A stretch of DNA of 64,000 nt from Glandiceps talaboti (Eukaryota > Hemichordata > Enteropneusta > Spengelidae), in contig NC_135558.1 in NCBI RefSeq assembly GCF_964340395.1, positions 1,337,501-1,401,500 on the forward strand, in the 5' to 3' direction. Position 1 is the stretch's first letter. Each line of letters begins with the position of its first letter. Under the pieces are notes generated by a model. It was not told where the DNA came from. It worked only from the letters and a program-made list of their open reading frames with translations, and made no database searches. Of this stretch, positions 11,401 to 31,222 are shown piece by piece. Position numbers and translations under genes: made by a program.

Positions 11401-13897
11401 GTGTAGTAAGGTCATATCTTACTGCACTGACACGATGACATGTAGATTTACCTATAGGTGATTTCAAAACTGTTCAGGGTGTAAAATATCATGATCAAGT
11501 CATTTTTTCTCACAAAAAGTATTTTAAAAACATTCAAGGCCAGCTGAATCTAGTGTAACTTTCAAAATCAGGGTAGAGTCAATTATCTAATGTTGTTTTA
11601 TTGTTTTATTATACACGGACATTTAGATGCATTCTGTAATTTGATATATAGTGTTATTGACCAGGTATTCAATATTTGGACATAGAGTAACCAGGTATTC
11701 CATATTTGGCATGGAGTAACAGGTATATTCCATATTTGGACATATAATAACAGGGTATATTCCATATTTGGACATGAGTAACAGGATATATTCCATATTT
11801 GGACAGAGAGTAACCAGGTTTATTCCATATTTGGACATAGAGTAACAGGGTATATTCCATATTTGGACATGAGTAACACAGTATATTCCATATTTAGACA
11901 TAGAGTAACAGGGTATATTCCATATTTAGACATAGAGTAACAGGGTATATTCCATATTTAGACATAGAGTAACAGGGTATATTCCATATTTAGACATAGA
12001 GTAACAGGGTATATTCCATATTTAGACATAGAGTAACAGGGTATATTCCATATTTAGACATAGAGTAACAGGGTATGACACAGCAATTATTAACCATCTT
12101 TTGAATACAATCTTTCTTTACACATGTGTACTTTGATAACATTTGCCCTAGTTTGATACACACACAGTGCAAATTGTTTACTACTTCTGTTTTCAGAGCT
12201 TTGCTAATACTGAAGATTTCCTAGGATCTGGTATCAAGGGCAGGGATGAAATCAAGAAGAAAATGTCCACTGTTAATAAGACAGTAGAACGTATTCGTAG
12301 GTTGGTATTCTCACTTATAATACACAAATCTTTGTGTCAAAGATATTTGTGTTTGACTTTGTGAAATGTACTCATAGGTTGGTATTCTCATTAAAAATAC
12401 ACTGACCTTGATGTTGTGGAAACTTGTGAGATACATTGTGGCATCTGACAGATGAGACATGTCATTTCTACACAAACCCAGACAACTTCAAACCCACAGC
12501 ATCTTTTATAGCCTAGAATCCAGTTGTGTTGGAATTGTTAGTTCTCACCTGACATTTCACTAGCAGCCATTATTCAAACCTAACATTAGAATATGATTTC
12601 CTGCAGCAACAATTGAATATGGTCATCATGTTTACATCATATAGCTCAACCCTCCAAGTTGGTTCTAATCACGTGATGAGGCTAATGATGTCATCAGGGA
12701 AATATTTCAAACCCAAAACGAATTTGTGTCTGATTTCTGACCAAAAGCTTCATTAAAGTAAACGTCCACTAACAAAATGCCAGGCTTTGTCAGGAAAGAG
12801 CGAGATCAAAATGCTAGGTTTTGTCAGGAAAGAGTGAGATCAAAATGCTAGGTTTTGTCAGGAAAGAGTGAGATCAAAATGCCAGGCTTTGTCAGGAAAG
12901 AGTGAGATCAAAATGCTAGGTTTTGTCAGGAAAGAGTGAGATCAAAGTGCCAGGCTTTGTCAGGAAAGAGTGAGATCAAAATGCTAGGTTTTGTCAGGAA
13001 AGAGTGAGATCAAAATGCCAGGTTTGTCAGGAAAGAGTGAGATCAAAATGCTAGGTTTGTCAGGAAAGAGTGAGATCAAAATGCCAGGCTTTGTCAGGAA
13101 AGAGTGAGATCAAAATGCCAGGCTTTGTCAGGAAAGAGTGATATCAAAATGCCAGGCTTTGTCAGGAAAGAGTGAGATCAAAATGCCAGGCTTTGTCAGG
13201 AAAGAGTGATATCAAAATGCCAGGCTTTGTCAGGAAAGAGTGAGATCAAAATGCCAGGCTTTGTCAGGAAAGAGTGAGATCAAAATGCCAGGCTTTGTCA
13301 GGAAAGAGTGATATTAAAATGCCAGGCTTTGTCAGGAAAGAGTGAGATCAAAATGCCAGGCTTTGTCAGGAAAGAGTGATATTAAAATGCCAGGCTTTGT
13401 CAGGAAAGAGTGAGATCAAAATGCCAGGCTTTGTCAGGAAAGAGTGAGATCAAAATGCCAGGCTTTGTCAGGAAAGAGTGATATTAAAATGCCAGGCTTT
13501 GTCAGGAAAGAGTGATATCAAAATGCCAGGCTTTGTCAGGAAAGAGTGAGATCAAAATGCCAGGCTTTGTCAGGGAAGAGTGAGATCAAAATGCCCACAG
13601 GGCTGGATTCTAAGTCGTCTTCCATTAACACCTCAAATTGTGTTCTCTATTCACAGAACTGTACTGAATGATATGGAAAACATCATTCCATTTATGTTAC
13701 TTGGACCACTGTACGTACTGACAGGACCATCGGCAGCCACTGCATTACTCGTCTTTAGAATCTTTGCTGGAAGTCACGTTGTGCACACTTTGTCATACCT
13801 TGTTGGAGTACAACCATTTAGGGCATTGGCCTTCTTTGCTGGAATATCTGTCAACTTCTATATGGGCTACAATGTCATCAAAAATGGGGAATTTTAA
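8462..13897 (+). CDS. MGST1: Microsomal glutathione S-transferase 1-like (MAPEG family), right copy
   Basis: Exons 8462-8584, 12197-12300 and 13657-13897 join in phase into 155 aa, with clean splice sites (GACAAG|GTAAGT; TTTTCAG|AGC; CGTAG|GTTGGT; TTCACAG|AAC). The MAPEG signature [15 protein letters not shown] and three C-terminal hydrophobic segments are intact. It differs from the left copy by about 19 residues, of which 16 lie between residues 29 and 70, the end of TM1 and the first cytosolic loop. In exon 3 a single CGC to CAC change makes SRVVHT into SHVVHT; Arg at this place is conserved in family members I know (it corresponds to Arg110 of prostaglandin E synthase 1). The loop again lacks the Cys49 equivalent. 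The frame is open, so this may be an active paralogue with altered chemistry. Confidence 0.92.
9960..11225 (-). mobile_element. 5'-truncated LINE (non-LTR retrotransposon) with open frame
   Basis: An open minus-strand frame encodes the C-terminal half of a reverse transcriptase polyprotein. The first part (about 11085-11225) has the palm-proximal WKLTVNIKKTKVIVFN motif. Then come KEYCYLGIIIS, the thumb region (NMTYGCEVWG, IIGELGRFPVNFVVIKHMLK) and a terminal CCHC-like motif CKYCPS...HFIIHC. It stops at 10015 and is followed by a short tail ending in a (TTGTA)n simple repeat at 9966-10000. No frameshift is seen over about 1.2 kb, so the insertion is recent compared with the decayed one in the left arm. 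It lies in intron 1 of the right MGST1 and is not a host gene. Confidence 0.88.
11658..12076. repeat. 32-bp minisatellite, right arm (about 13 copies)
   Basis: Inverted counterpart of the left-arm array, uninterrupted; units contain GTAACAGGGTATATTCCATA and TTTAGACATAGA. It lies in intron 1 of the right MGST1, ending about 120 bp before exon 2. Confidence 0.92.
12291..12404 (+). repeat. Duplicated donor edge of MGST1 exon 2
   Basis: The exon 2 donor TAGGTTGGTATTCTCA (from 12298) is repeated about 77 bp downstream (from 12375), and both are followed by similar AATACAC sequence. The left gene has a weaker version (AGTGAGAATAC at about 5001 and 5051). Confidence 0.55.
12775..13600. repeat. 34-bp minisatellite, right arm (about 24 copies)
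   Basis: Inverted version of the left array: units with GCCAGGCTTTGTCAGGAAAG and AGTGAGATCAAAAT, variant GTGATATC and GTGATATT units, and CTAGGTTTTG variants clustered at the exon-distal end in both arms. It ends about 60 bp before exon 3. Confidence 0.95.
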
Positions 13898-14093
13898 TTG
13901 AACAGGATGTTCAGATTATAAATTTCACTGTTTTGCTGTTACGAATTTAACAGTGGGTGGGGGAGGGGGCTATCAAATCATGTATCTAATTGGATTTGTA
14001 CTTTAAAAAGTGGATGAAATTTTTATTTTTATATCATGATATTGATTGTATTTACATCAAAGAAACGTCTCTATTGTGATTGGAATATGATTG

Positions 14094-14099
14094 AATAAA
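14094..14099 (+). terminator. Polyadenylation signal of right MGST1
   Basis: AATAAA about 200 nt after the stop codon, mirrored in the left arm. Confidence 0.6.
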
Positions 14100-14371
14100 A
14101 CCAAATGATTTATCTTCCAGACTAATGTGTGACTTAACCATTGTGTGTGGAGACAGGGATGTAGCTAAAGTGTAAAAGTAGAATGTACAACTGAAAAAGT
14201 AGGCGATAATATCTATGAGGGAGACTTGTGAATTTACCTAATAATGGATATATAGTGGTTGAATTTGAAACAGAATTTTTTAAAATTAAACACTAATTCC
14301 TGAAAAAAGTAGACAGCAAGAAAATGTGGACTCTCTGGTTGTCTTTGCCAGCTGCCATTCCTTATCTACAT

Positions 14372-16275
14372 CACTTGGAGATTGCAAACCAATTATCCAT
14401 ATCTTACATCAAATTCAACCTAGCATCCTAGTTTAGGCTGTCTCAAGCTGTGCTGAAACTACCTACTGTAAGCAATGAATTTCTATATTTATCAGTGTAA
14501 TCTTTCATTCCCTGGTATTTAATTGTAGGCAAATTGTTGATAAAGCCAAGGCTGTCAAGTCTACTACACAAATTACATTACACATACCTATGATGTAAAC
14601 TAACAACTGTGAACTCATTGCATGGCTGGTGTTCTGAACTGTAACTGCTACCCATTGAAAACAAGCGAACTATTACAGAGTCACGTTGAGGGCGTCCTAA
14701 AGCAAAAGCCATGTATAATTGTGTACTGATGGCAAGATTTATCTGACTAACAGTTTGTTTTTCATTATTTTAAACAGAAACTCATCACAACTGCACAGCT
14801 GGTTAGTTTTAGCACAGCTTGTGACATGGAAACTGGCTGGTTGAAAGGAATTAGTGTTTGAATTTTGGAACAGAGGAAATGGAAAGTGAGAAAGACAGGT
14901 CCTTTCACACACAACATACTAGTATCCAATGGTTTTATTGATGATGCTTTCATTATCATACTTTTCCCTGTCTGACTTTGTAATTGAGTTAGATATTCCT
15001 CACTGCATTACATTATATGACGTACATATTATGGCACTGAAAAACTGCTTTATACATTCTACACATGTAAGTGTTTTTGCTAAGATCTGGGAACACCAGT
15101 CACAAAGGAGGGAGATCTAGTAAAAGTGGCAAAGCTTTCATCTACCATAAATTTGGTGGGAAACCTTGATAACATGCCTGGAGAACTCAGGTAGATTTTA
15201 CCTGCTTACCACCCTTAACAAAACACTTGTAGGAAAACCTTGGTAAAATGACTGGGGAACTCAGGTAGATTTTACCTACTTACCACCCTTAACAAAACAC
15301 TTGTAGGGAAACCTTGGTAACATGCCTGGAGAACTCAGGTAGTTTTTACCTGTTTATAACCTTAGCAATAGCTAAACATGCAGGCGTGCATAAATTTGGC
15401 ACATACATACACACATTACATAATATATTATTAGAAGTATGTGTCTATAATTGGTCGAGTGTCCAAGCTAAAATTAGAGTATGATGTTCAGTTGAAGCAT
15501 TATATAAGACTTACACATGGGATAATGTGCATTAATACAAAAAGATTTACAAAATATGGAATGTTCATTGTTCATTTGGCAAGTTTACCTGATGCAAGAA
15601 ATATGTCACCAATTGATTTGTTTCCAGAATTTTTCTGCTGACCATGAACTGTTCATGACCTGAGAAAAATACGATGAAAATAAGAATTTCAAAAATAAAC
15701 AAAAAATAGAGATGTCATTGACCTGCTCCAACCCCCCATCAGGCATCTATCGTTAAATGAACTGTAATAAAAATGATAAAGATATGTAAGGGTGGCCCTT
15801 TTTATTTTTATGCTTTTCATCATAACACTTTAAAGTGATTGGTCAGTCGTTTATTTACAAATAAAAATTAAGTGTGTATGTACATGTTGGTGATGCTGTC
15901 ATTTCATAACCATACTTTATACAGTCTAGATGCCTTTGAAAAGACAAAGTAAGAAGGAAAGAATGAACCATTCATTTTATTAAATGTCTTTTTAGTGAAA
16001 ATAATCATTTTTACCCACAAACTTGTTGGGTGCAGTGACATGTTTTTTGTCTAATCCTGCCATAGAGGGCGTTGATTTTTGTTTTATATTGTTGGATTGA
16101 AGAAACAGTAACATAAAAATTACAAAAGGCCACCCTTATCAGAACCACAACATTTTGGTACCAAATAATGTTCTGCACCAAAATGAAAATGCATTTTGAT
16201 GCAGCACAAAGTTTCAATTTATCTGTAACTGCTACATGTATATCACCTGCACAGATGTGTTTTAAATCAGCCACA
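14372..16275. other. Intergenic region between MGST1 and RNF26
   Basis: No gene seen. Near 15155-15350 there are about 2.6 copies of a 74-bp repeat (AAACCTTGGTAACATG, TTTACCTGCTTACCACC). The convergent genes place both 3' ends here; an AATAAA on the minus strand near 15975 could serve RNF26. Confidence 0.6.
15155..15355. repeat. 74-bp tandem repeat, dispersed family
   Basis: Units begin GGGAAACCTTGGTAACATG and end near CACCCTTAACAAAACACTTG. A related single copy (GGGAACCTTGGTAACAGG ... CACCTGCTTACCACCC) lies at 21765-21855 in an ALDH9A1 intron, so the family is dispersed. Confidence 0.7.
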
Positions 16276-17745
16276 TCAGATGAAAACGTCTATGGCTTTT
16301 GTGATTCTAGATCTACATAGCGGACATAGACGTCTGTCTAAATATTCGTTGTGAATAATTTCATCAGCACATTCATCACACATGCACATATGTTTACATG
16401 GCAATACAAGAATATTCTTTTCCTTGTCTTGACAAACTACACATAATCGCCTATCCCTTTCCTCTTCAAGTTCTCTTTTTAATGTCCTCACTACTCGCCC
16501 GGGACTTTCACTTCTATCTGGTGTTCTGCTTGATGAAATTCTACTTCTGAGATTGTATCCACTAGGACCTGCTGTGGCATCACCATCATCATATATTCCG
16601 TACGTATTTCGATTTGGCTGTCTAAGTTCTCGTAACGGTTGTCTTGCATCATGATCGGGTAGCCAATCAACCAGCACACGATGTTCACTTTCAGTACTGC
16701 TAGTTTCTGATTGGTTATCAACATCAGAGTTCTCATATCCTGATTGGTTACTTTCATAGTCACCTCTCTCTGATTGGTCACTAGGTAAGTCACTCTCATC
16801 CCCTGATTCTCCTTCAGAGTCATTTTGATGTATATGCTGCCTTGGTAAGTAATTTACATGTCTTCTTTCTGGCACATTGTTGAATTGTGAAGCAAAATTT
16901 CTAAGCATAATTCCGATAATTTGAATGACACTGAAAATAAACTGTAGAAATGCTTTAAATATTATCTTCAGATAATCAAATGACATAACCAATACTGTTG
17001 ATGCAAACACAGCTAGCACTACCATTAAAAGTTGATACTGGATTTTAAATATTAGGTGGACAAGTTTTGCTGGGATGTCTTCACAAAACTCAACCAAGGG
17101 AATAACAAACAGATCAAATACACCTGTGGAGATGTTGATGGTATATGTTGATACATTCTTGATGCATACAGTCGCTGTCCAGCACACACTTTGTACGAAA
17201 TCGGAAGAAGAATTCAAAATGTCCACTGCTTTACGTGTAGATGTGTTGATCAATTCAGAAACTTTCATTAGCAACATTGGAGCGGCATCTATCACCATTT
17301 GAGTGAAGCTTATCAAACTTTCAAAAGTCCACTGTGCAAGAATAACAGTGCTCGACATGGCATACATAACGAACGTATATCCCGTGGTCCAAAGAAATTG
17401 TGAAATTTCGTACACCGCTTCAACAGTGTCTGTTGTTCCATTGTACAACCGAATCAAAAAGGACAAAAATCGTGTCGTCAGCTCAAATATATATTCCACG
17501 ACATCTAGGGAAGCGAAAAGGGCGCCATGCAAAATGGTCTTGAAACAGCACACCAGACGTTCACCCGCCTCGATAGCGGTTGATATTAAATCATAGTTAA
17601 TACTGACTAGTGTACATAGTGCATATACCATTTGACTACCAAGATACAGTGTCAAGTCGATCAAATCAAAAATCATGCTGAAGAAATCCGCCATGTTTTG
17701 ATTTTCAAGTGTACACGCGGAGTCATCTACATTTACAAAACACAC
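16276..17745 (-). CDS. RNF26: RING finger E3 ubiquitin ligase, RNF26-like
   Basis: A single open frame of 489 aa without introns, as for vertebrate RNF26. The N-terminal half is hydrophobic, with several membrane segments (roughly residues 18-55, 67-100, 115-140, 233-257, 262-285). A Ser/Glu/Asp-rich linker (about 295-425) follows. The C-terminal RING runs from Cys435: CVVC, then LPCKHMCMCDEC, then CPLCRSRI, ending IDVFI, which matches the RNF26 terminal layout (human ends NVYL). Family knowledge: an ER-membrane ligase that organises perinuclear endosomes and modifies STING. Met18 (17694) sits in a much better Kozak context (AAACATGG) and begins MADFFSMIF, so it is the likelier start; the longer frame is given as the outer limit. 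Its 5' end faces away from MGST1. Confidence 0.88.
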   Translation of the reverse strand: MCFVNVDDSACTLENQNMADFFSMIFDLIDLTLYLGSQMVYALCTLVSINYDLISTAIEAGERLVCCFKTILHGALFASLDVVEYIFELTTRFLSFLIRLYNGTTDTVEAVYEISQFLWTTGYTFVMYAMSSTVILAQWTFESLISFTQMVIDAAPMLLMKVSELINTSTRKAVDILNSSSDFVQSVCWTATVCIKNVSTYTINISTGVFDLFVIPLVEFCEDIPAKLVHLIFKIQYQLLMVVLAVFASTVLVMSFDYLKIIFKAFLQFIFSVIQIIGIMLRNFASQFNNVPERRHVNYLPRQHIHQNDSEGESGDESDLPSDQSERGDYESNQSGYENSDVDNQSETSSTESEHRVLVDWLPDHDARQPLRELRQPNRNTYGIYDDGDATAGPSGYNLRSRISSSRTPDRSESPGRVVRTLKRELEEERDRRLCVVCQDKEKNILVLPCKHMCMCDECADEIIHNEYLDRRLCPLCRSRITKAIDVFI

Positions 17746-18674
17746 GTCAACTCTTCGAAATTGTTTTCATTCCAAACGATAACAGATCAGCTTGAAGGAC
17801 GACCCTCATTCAGTGTCGTATATCGCGTCGTTGTGAGGTTTAACGCCATGGTGTTCACAATTTTATCCTAAACATACTGGACTCTTGTTGTAGGGGATTC
17901 CCTCGACTTGTTAAACTAGCTGTTGACAACCTTGTGACGTTACTACGACCTCTGACCTCGCCCTAGGTACCATCAGTTACAACACAACATTTACTATTTT
18001 TCTCCACGTGTATCCACTAGCTTAATTTTAATTTACATTTTTAGCATTTTATGTCACTTAGATAGTAAACATCGGTGTTTGTTTTTGTTAATTTTAGAAT
18101 TGTTTTTGATTGAAGGTAAAATGGGCTCGCTACTTTTTGTCGTTGGGGGCGACAGAACAATTTTTTCCGATGTCGCGTCGGATTATGTATTCACTTTGCC
18201 TATTAGTATTAGTAAAGTCGATCATATCAGTGGATGTTCACATTGACTGGGTAACAAATAGCCTGTGAGTTTTAATTTATGCAAAGTTTATAAACTCTGA
18301 TATGACAGTGGTACAGTATGTATTGGGAAAAGGTAGTCAGAGGAAAACTTTATTTGAAATGTAAAGAAAAAAAAATATTAGAAATCTGGAAAATCATGAA
18401 AATAAATTATCTTTTCCTCTTGGACCATGTGATGAGGCAAAATTGGACTACAACTTACTTTGAGTGGTGAAAAAGAGTTCCATTTTGGTGTTTCTCGGCA
18501 AGTGAGCAAAGTTTGTGATGTGAAATCATGAATGAATCTCAAGACCCCAAAGTTTATGAAAAATACATTTACTTTCTGTAGTATCGTTCCATTCCCCTTT
18601 ACTAAACATTGGTCTTCTCAACTCTAACACCAAGAACAGAATACAATGATTTAAACAAAGAAAAAAAATCATCT

Positions 18675-18717
18675 ATATTATCACAGACAAGTGATAATAT
18701 TCTGTCTGTGATAATAT
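18675..18717. repeat. Perfect 15-bp hairpin
   Basis: Arms ATATTATCACAGACA and TGTCTGTGATAATAT with a 13-base loop that itself repeats GTGATAATATTC. It looks like slippage of a short motif. A small RNA is possible but unsupported. Confidence 0.5.
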
Positions 18718-19530
18718 TCAATGGTTTATTTGGGATGTGTCAATATTATAGTCTGAGAGATCCAGTGGTTGGTATGTTTATGTATACAATCACTACTGGA
18801 ACACATAGCAGAAACAATGACGGGATATTTCAGGGTACATATGTAACTATATGATGTTGACAAATCCAAAGAGTTACAAAATAGAAGAACAAACCCTAAA
18901 TAGGGAAACCACACCACACTAGTAGGTGAAATACGGTAATAACCTTCAGATGAACACAATAGTTTCTTTTTAATCTCTTATGTGAAATACACTTTCTTTG
19001 ATTTGACTCACATCTAAGACACAACCACTTATTTTGTAACCTTTTCATAAAAAATACATGTTGCCACTGACAACCAAGCAAATATGTGACCTGGTGTGAG
19101 AATGAATGTGGGTGTATTTGTGAAAATAAGAGATGGGGATACAATTGTACACTGAATAACAAGTCATCACCACTGGAGAAGTCATGGTATTAGTACAATA
19201 TATAACTCAGTCTTCATGTGCCTCATTGTATATCCTTAACATATCCATCTATACACAGTCTATGTACAGCTATAAAATGTCTACTTTATTAAAACAAAAC
19301 AAAACTTCATCTGTTTCTCACATTGGCAGCTTTTGACAAAATATTGTCATGAATAATGAAAATAATTGACAACAGAAAAATGTCCTTAACCTCTATTTTT
19401 CAATTCAAGTGATAACATTTGATTACATCATGTGAACCCCCAACTATAAATCCCATCCTCTAAGCCTCATATGTGTTCCTCTCTAAATGTTGAAAAAACT
19501 ACAATTTATATCACAAAACATGAAACAAAC

Positions 19531-19680
19531 ATCTTACAAACATTGCTACAGTTTATTGGCTCACACAGAAATCTTACTAACTGTGTGAATGCTACATTTT
19601 GTCATTTGGCTCAACAAAAATCTTACCAATTATGACATTTGTCAAGCAAGACAATAAAATGTAGCAATGTTAGTAAGATA
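19531..19680. mobile_element. Hairpin (MITE-like) repeat, family with 41800-42021
   Basis: Ends ATCTTACAAACATTGCTACA and TGTAGCAATGTTAGTAAGAT are inverted copies. The inside repeats the same motifs (AATGCTACATTTTGTC, AAAAATCTTACC). The same motif set occurs several times at 41800-42021 in an FKBP15 intron. Confidence 0.6.
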
Positions 19681-19864
19681 TTTGTCTAGCCAGACTACAT
19701 TTAATTTCAAGTTTTATGATTATAATTGTAATATATGCAAGGATTCATTGAGGTACTTTGGTTTATATCTGATATGAAGTCACTTCATATCACTTCAAGT
19801 GATGACATTAGTCATGCTTACCTGAAGTCAATTTCTAAATTACCAAATTCTTACTTGCCAAAGA

Positions 19865-20095
19865 TGTGTGACATACACTTTACTGGTAGGCAGATCTGAA
19901 AACTGCTGTAATACTCTGTCTGTATAACTTATGACATACACTTTGCTGGCAGGCAGATCTGAAAACTGCTGTAATACTGTGCCTGTATAACATATGAAAT
20001 ACACTTTGCTGGTAGGCAGATCTGAAAATGGCTGCAATACTTCATCAGTATAATATATGACATACACTTTGCTGGCCAGAAATATAATATATCTT
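19865..20095. repeat. 63-bp tandem repeat (3.7 copies)
   Basis: Units contain ATACACTTTGCTGGTAGGCA and GATCTGAAAACTGCTG. The period is near 63, a multiple of three, which keeps a spurious minus-strand frame open. Confidence 0.85.
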
Positions 20096-20434
20096 GTCAC
20101 TGGAATCATCACCACACCTGTTCTCCCCAGAAAAGAATGGTAGAACCATGTGAATTTTGCAAAACAAAAGCATATACTGTTATGCTAATGAATTCTTATT
20201 GCTATCAATAAGTCATAGGGGTGGAACCCAGTACTCCTGTACAGTGTGCACACTGACTGGTTAATTGATTGTTTGGCTGACAACAAGTAAACTGTTATTT
20301 TTGTTATACTTCATTTGAGATATAATCTCCATACCTATTTTATTTCATCATAGTACTGCGGTATTACACACCATCTTCCAAATCTAGTCCTCCAAGTCAA
20401 CTGAACATTTCCTCGAACGGCACACCATTTTTTT

Positions 20435-20475
20435 GTCAGCGATGTCCTAAAAAGGACCCCAGACATATCCCATTT
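20435..20475. pseudogene. Duplicated copy of the ALDH9A1 C-terminal codons
   Basis: TCCTAAAAAGGACCCCAGAC followed by ATATCCCATTTT resembles the end of the ALDH9A1 coding region at 20554-20583. Read on the minus strand it would give MGYVWGPF and a stop, against MGDVWCPF and a stop in the gene. It lies about 110 bp downstream of the real stop, in the 3' UTR. Confidence 0.55.
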
Positions 20476-20553
20476 TAATTACAACAATCTACCAAACAAT
20501 TCCCCATATCCTCAAGAAGGATATTTTTCTTGTCAGCCACATCCCCTCCTCTC

Positions 20554-29732
<9,179 letters not shown>

Positions 29733-30194
29733 AAATCAATCACAATCTTTGCAAGTTTCGACTGGGTGGCCTTGATATGTAAGTACTTCCTGTCGATGTC
29801 GGCGTCGTCTGTCCGATCCGTCAAACTTTTGGAAACTGCGCCCTCTTGTGGCACAGCGTGTCTACATCTCTACCTTCAGTCACAGACAGGAGTATCAATG
29901 TGCTTCAGTCGAGTGTCACTACACTGGCAAACGGTGTAAAAATGGACTAGTAAATAATATAATAATATGAATTATCAATCAACAATGACGTCATCTGCAT
30001 CTTTGTCCACTTTGCTCTATCAGGAAATTCTTGAACGATCCATACAGACTTCCAGTTCCATCAGAACCTCGGTCAAATTCTTATGCTTTATTTCGCAATT
30101 ATATATTATTTTCAGTTATAGTTAATTCAATGTATTGTACACTAACGAAAGTATGCACATCTTCAAAATATACGTGTGTGTGTTTATTTGTACA

Positions 30195-30372
30195 TTCATT
30201 CATTCATTCATTCACTCATTCATTCATTCATTCATTCATTCATTCGTTCGTTCGTTCGTTCGTTCGTTTGTTCGTTCGTTCGTTCATATCGTTCGTTCGT
30301 TCGTTCATTCATTCATTCATTCATTCTTTCATTCATTCATTCATTCATTCATTTATTCATTCATTCATTCAT
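30195..30372. repeat. (TTCA/TTCG)n microsatellite
   Basis: Block structure: TTCA run, TTCG run, TTCA run. The same two tetranucleotides in inverted form make up the array at 6450-6590. Long spurious frames cross it. Confidence 0.95.
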
Positions 30373-31154
30373 TAACGTTCTCCAATTGTCCACGTGGTTC
30401 TCTGCTGACCAATGGAATCCATCACCGGTATCAGTTTACAGAAAACAAGTCTCGGAATACATAATGTTCATGTACTGTATATTAGTGTACCAGGATAATC
30501 TATTCATATAAAGTAAGTATACATATAAAGTAAGTCTATGATTAAAAATCGCTTGTTTTTTCGCGTCATTGATATAAATTGAAATAATTAATACAACTGT
30601 CATTTTTTTTCAAAATATCCATAATGTATATATGATATCCGCATCCATAATAACACATGATGTTTTCTGGTTACTTTGACATTTTTGCAACCAGCAACTG
30701 GCCGATATCGCTCCAATGTCGTAAATTATAAATAATGCAGACACTTTACAGACTGTAGTAATTATTTACCCACTATCAGAGATATTAACACTGATATGCT
30801 GCAAATACGTCATATAGGAGATGACTACTCTACCTGATAATGACGTCACTACGCCACCTGTTAACCATCGCCACGACTCAATCTATACCTACAGTATGTT
30901 TAATAAACGGAGTTCGTAAAACAATTCTATAGCATAAATGTGATGAATTGAACGGTTACCGTAACACACCGGAGTAATAGCTTTACACTTTAACTTAAGG
31001 TAATGAATTCCTATATGTATTCATTTTGATATCAAGCTTGTGTCACTGTCAATTCAATGTGCATCATACACAGCTGTGCGCATGTTAGGTTACAATGGAT
31101 TTTACCTGTAAGAGGAGGGAAGTGTGCTTTATAGAGGATGACATTAAGTTCTCA

Positions 31155-31156
<2 letters not shown>

Positions 31157-31185
<29 letters not shown>

Positions 31186-31187
31186 GC

Positions 31188-31221
<34 letters not shown>
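31157..31221. repeat. (TTG)n trinucleotide tract
   Basis: About 21 TTG units with one TGC interruption, outside coding sequence. Confidence 0.95.

Positions 31222-31222
<1 letters not shown>

Larger units (their letters stand above)
2169..14371. repeat. Large imperfect inverted duplication with two MGST1 genes
   Basis: Left arm about 2169-7860, right arm about 8190-14371. The sequence GTAGATAAGGAATGG at the left edge has its reverse complement near 14357-14371. Matching inverted blocks run from the 3' flanks through exon 3, a 34-bp minisatellite, a lamin-like ordinary intron block (for example CACCACGTGATTAGAACC with its inverse), exon 2, a 32-bp minisatellite, intron 1 (ACCCTGAACAGT with its inverse) and exon 1 to the shared 5' region. 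The outer parts (3' UTR, exon 3) are nearly identical. Inner parts are more diverged and interrupted by arm-specific insertions. Confidence 0.92.
17746..20553. other. Intergenic region between RNF26 and ALDH9A1
   Basis: Contains the RNF26 upstream region, a short hairpin (18675-18717), a hairpin-type repeat (19531-19680), a 63-bp tandem repeat (19865-20090) and the ALDH9A1 3' flank with an AATAAA on the minus strand at 20339-20344. No gene recognised. Confidence 0.6.

Noticed and set aside
30031-30511. Frames rich in HSFI and RSFV
   Set aside because: Artefacts of the TTCA/TTCG microsatellite.
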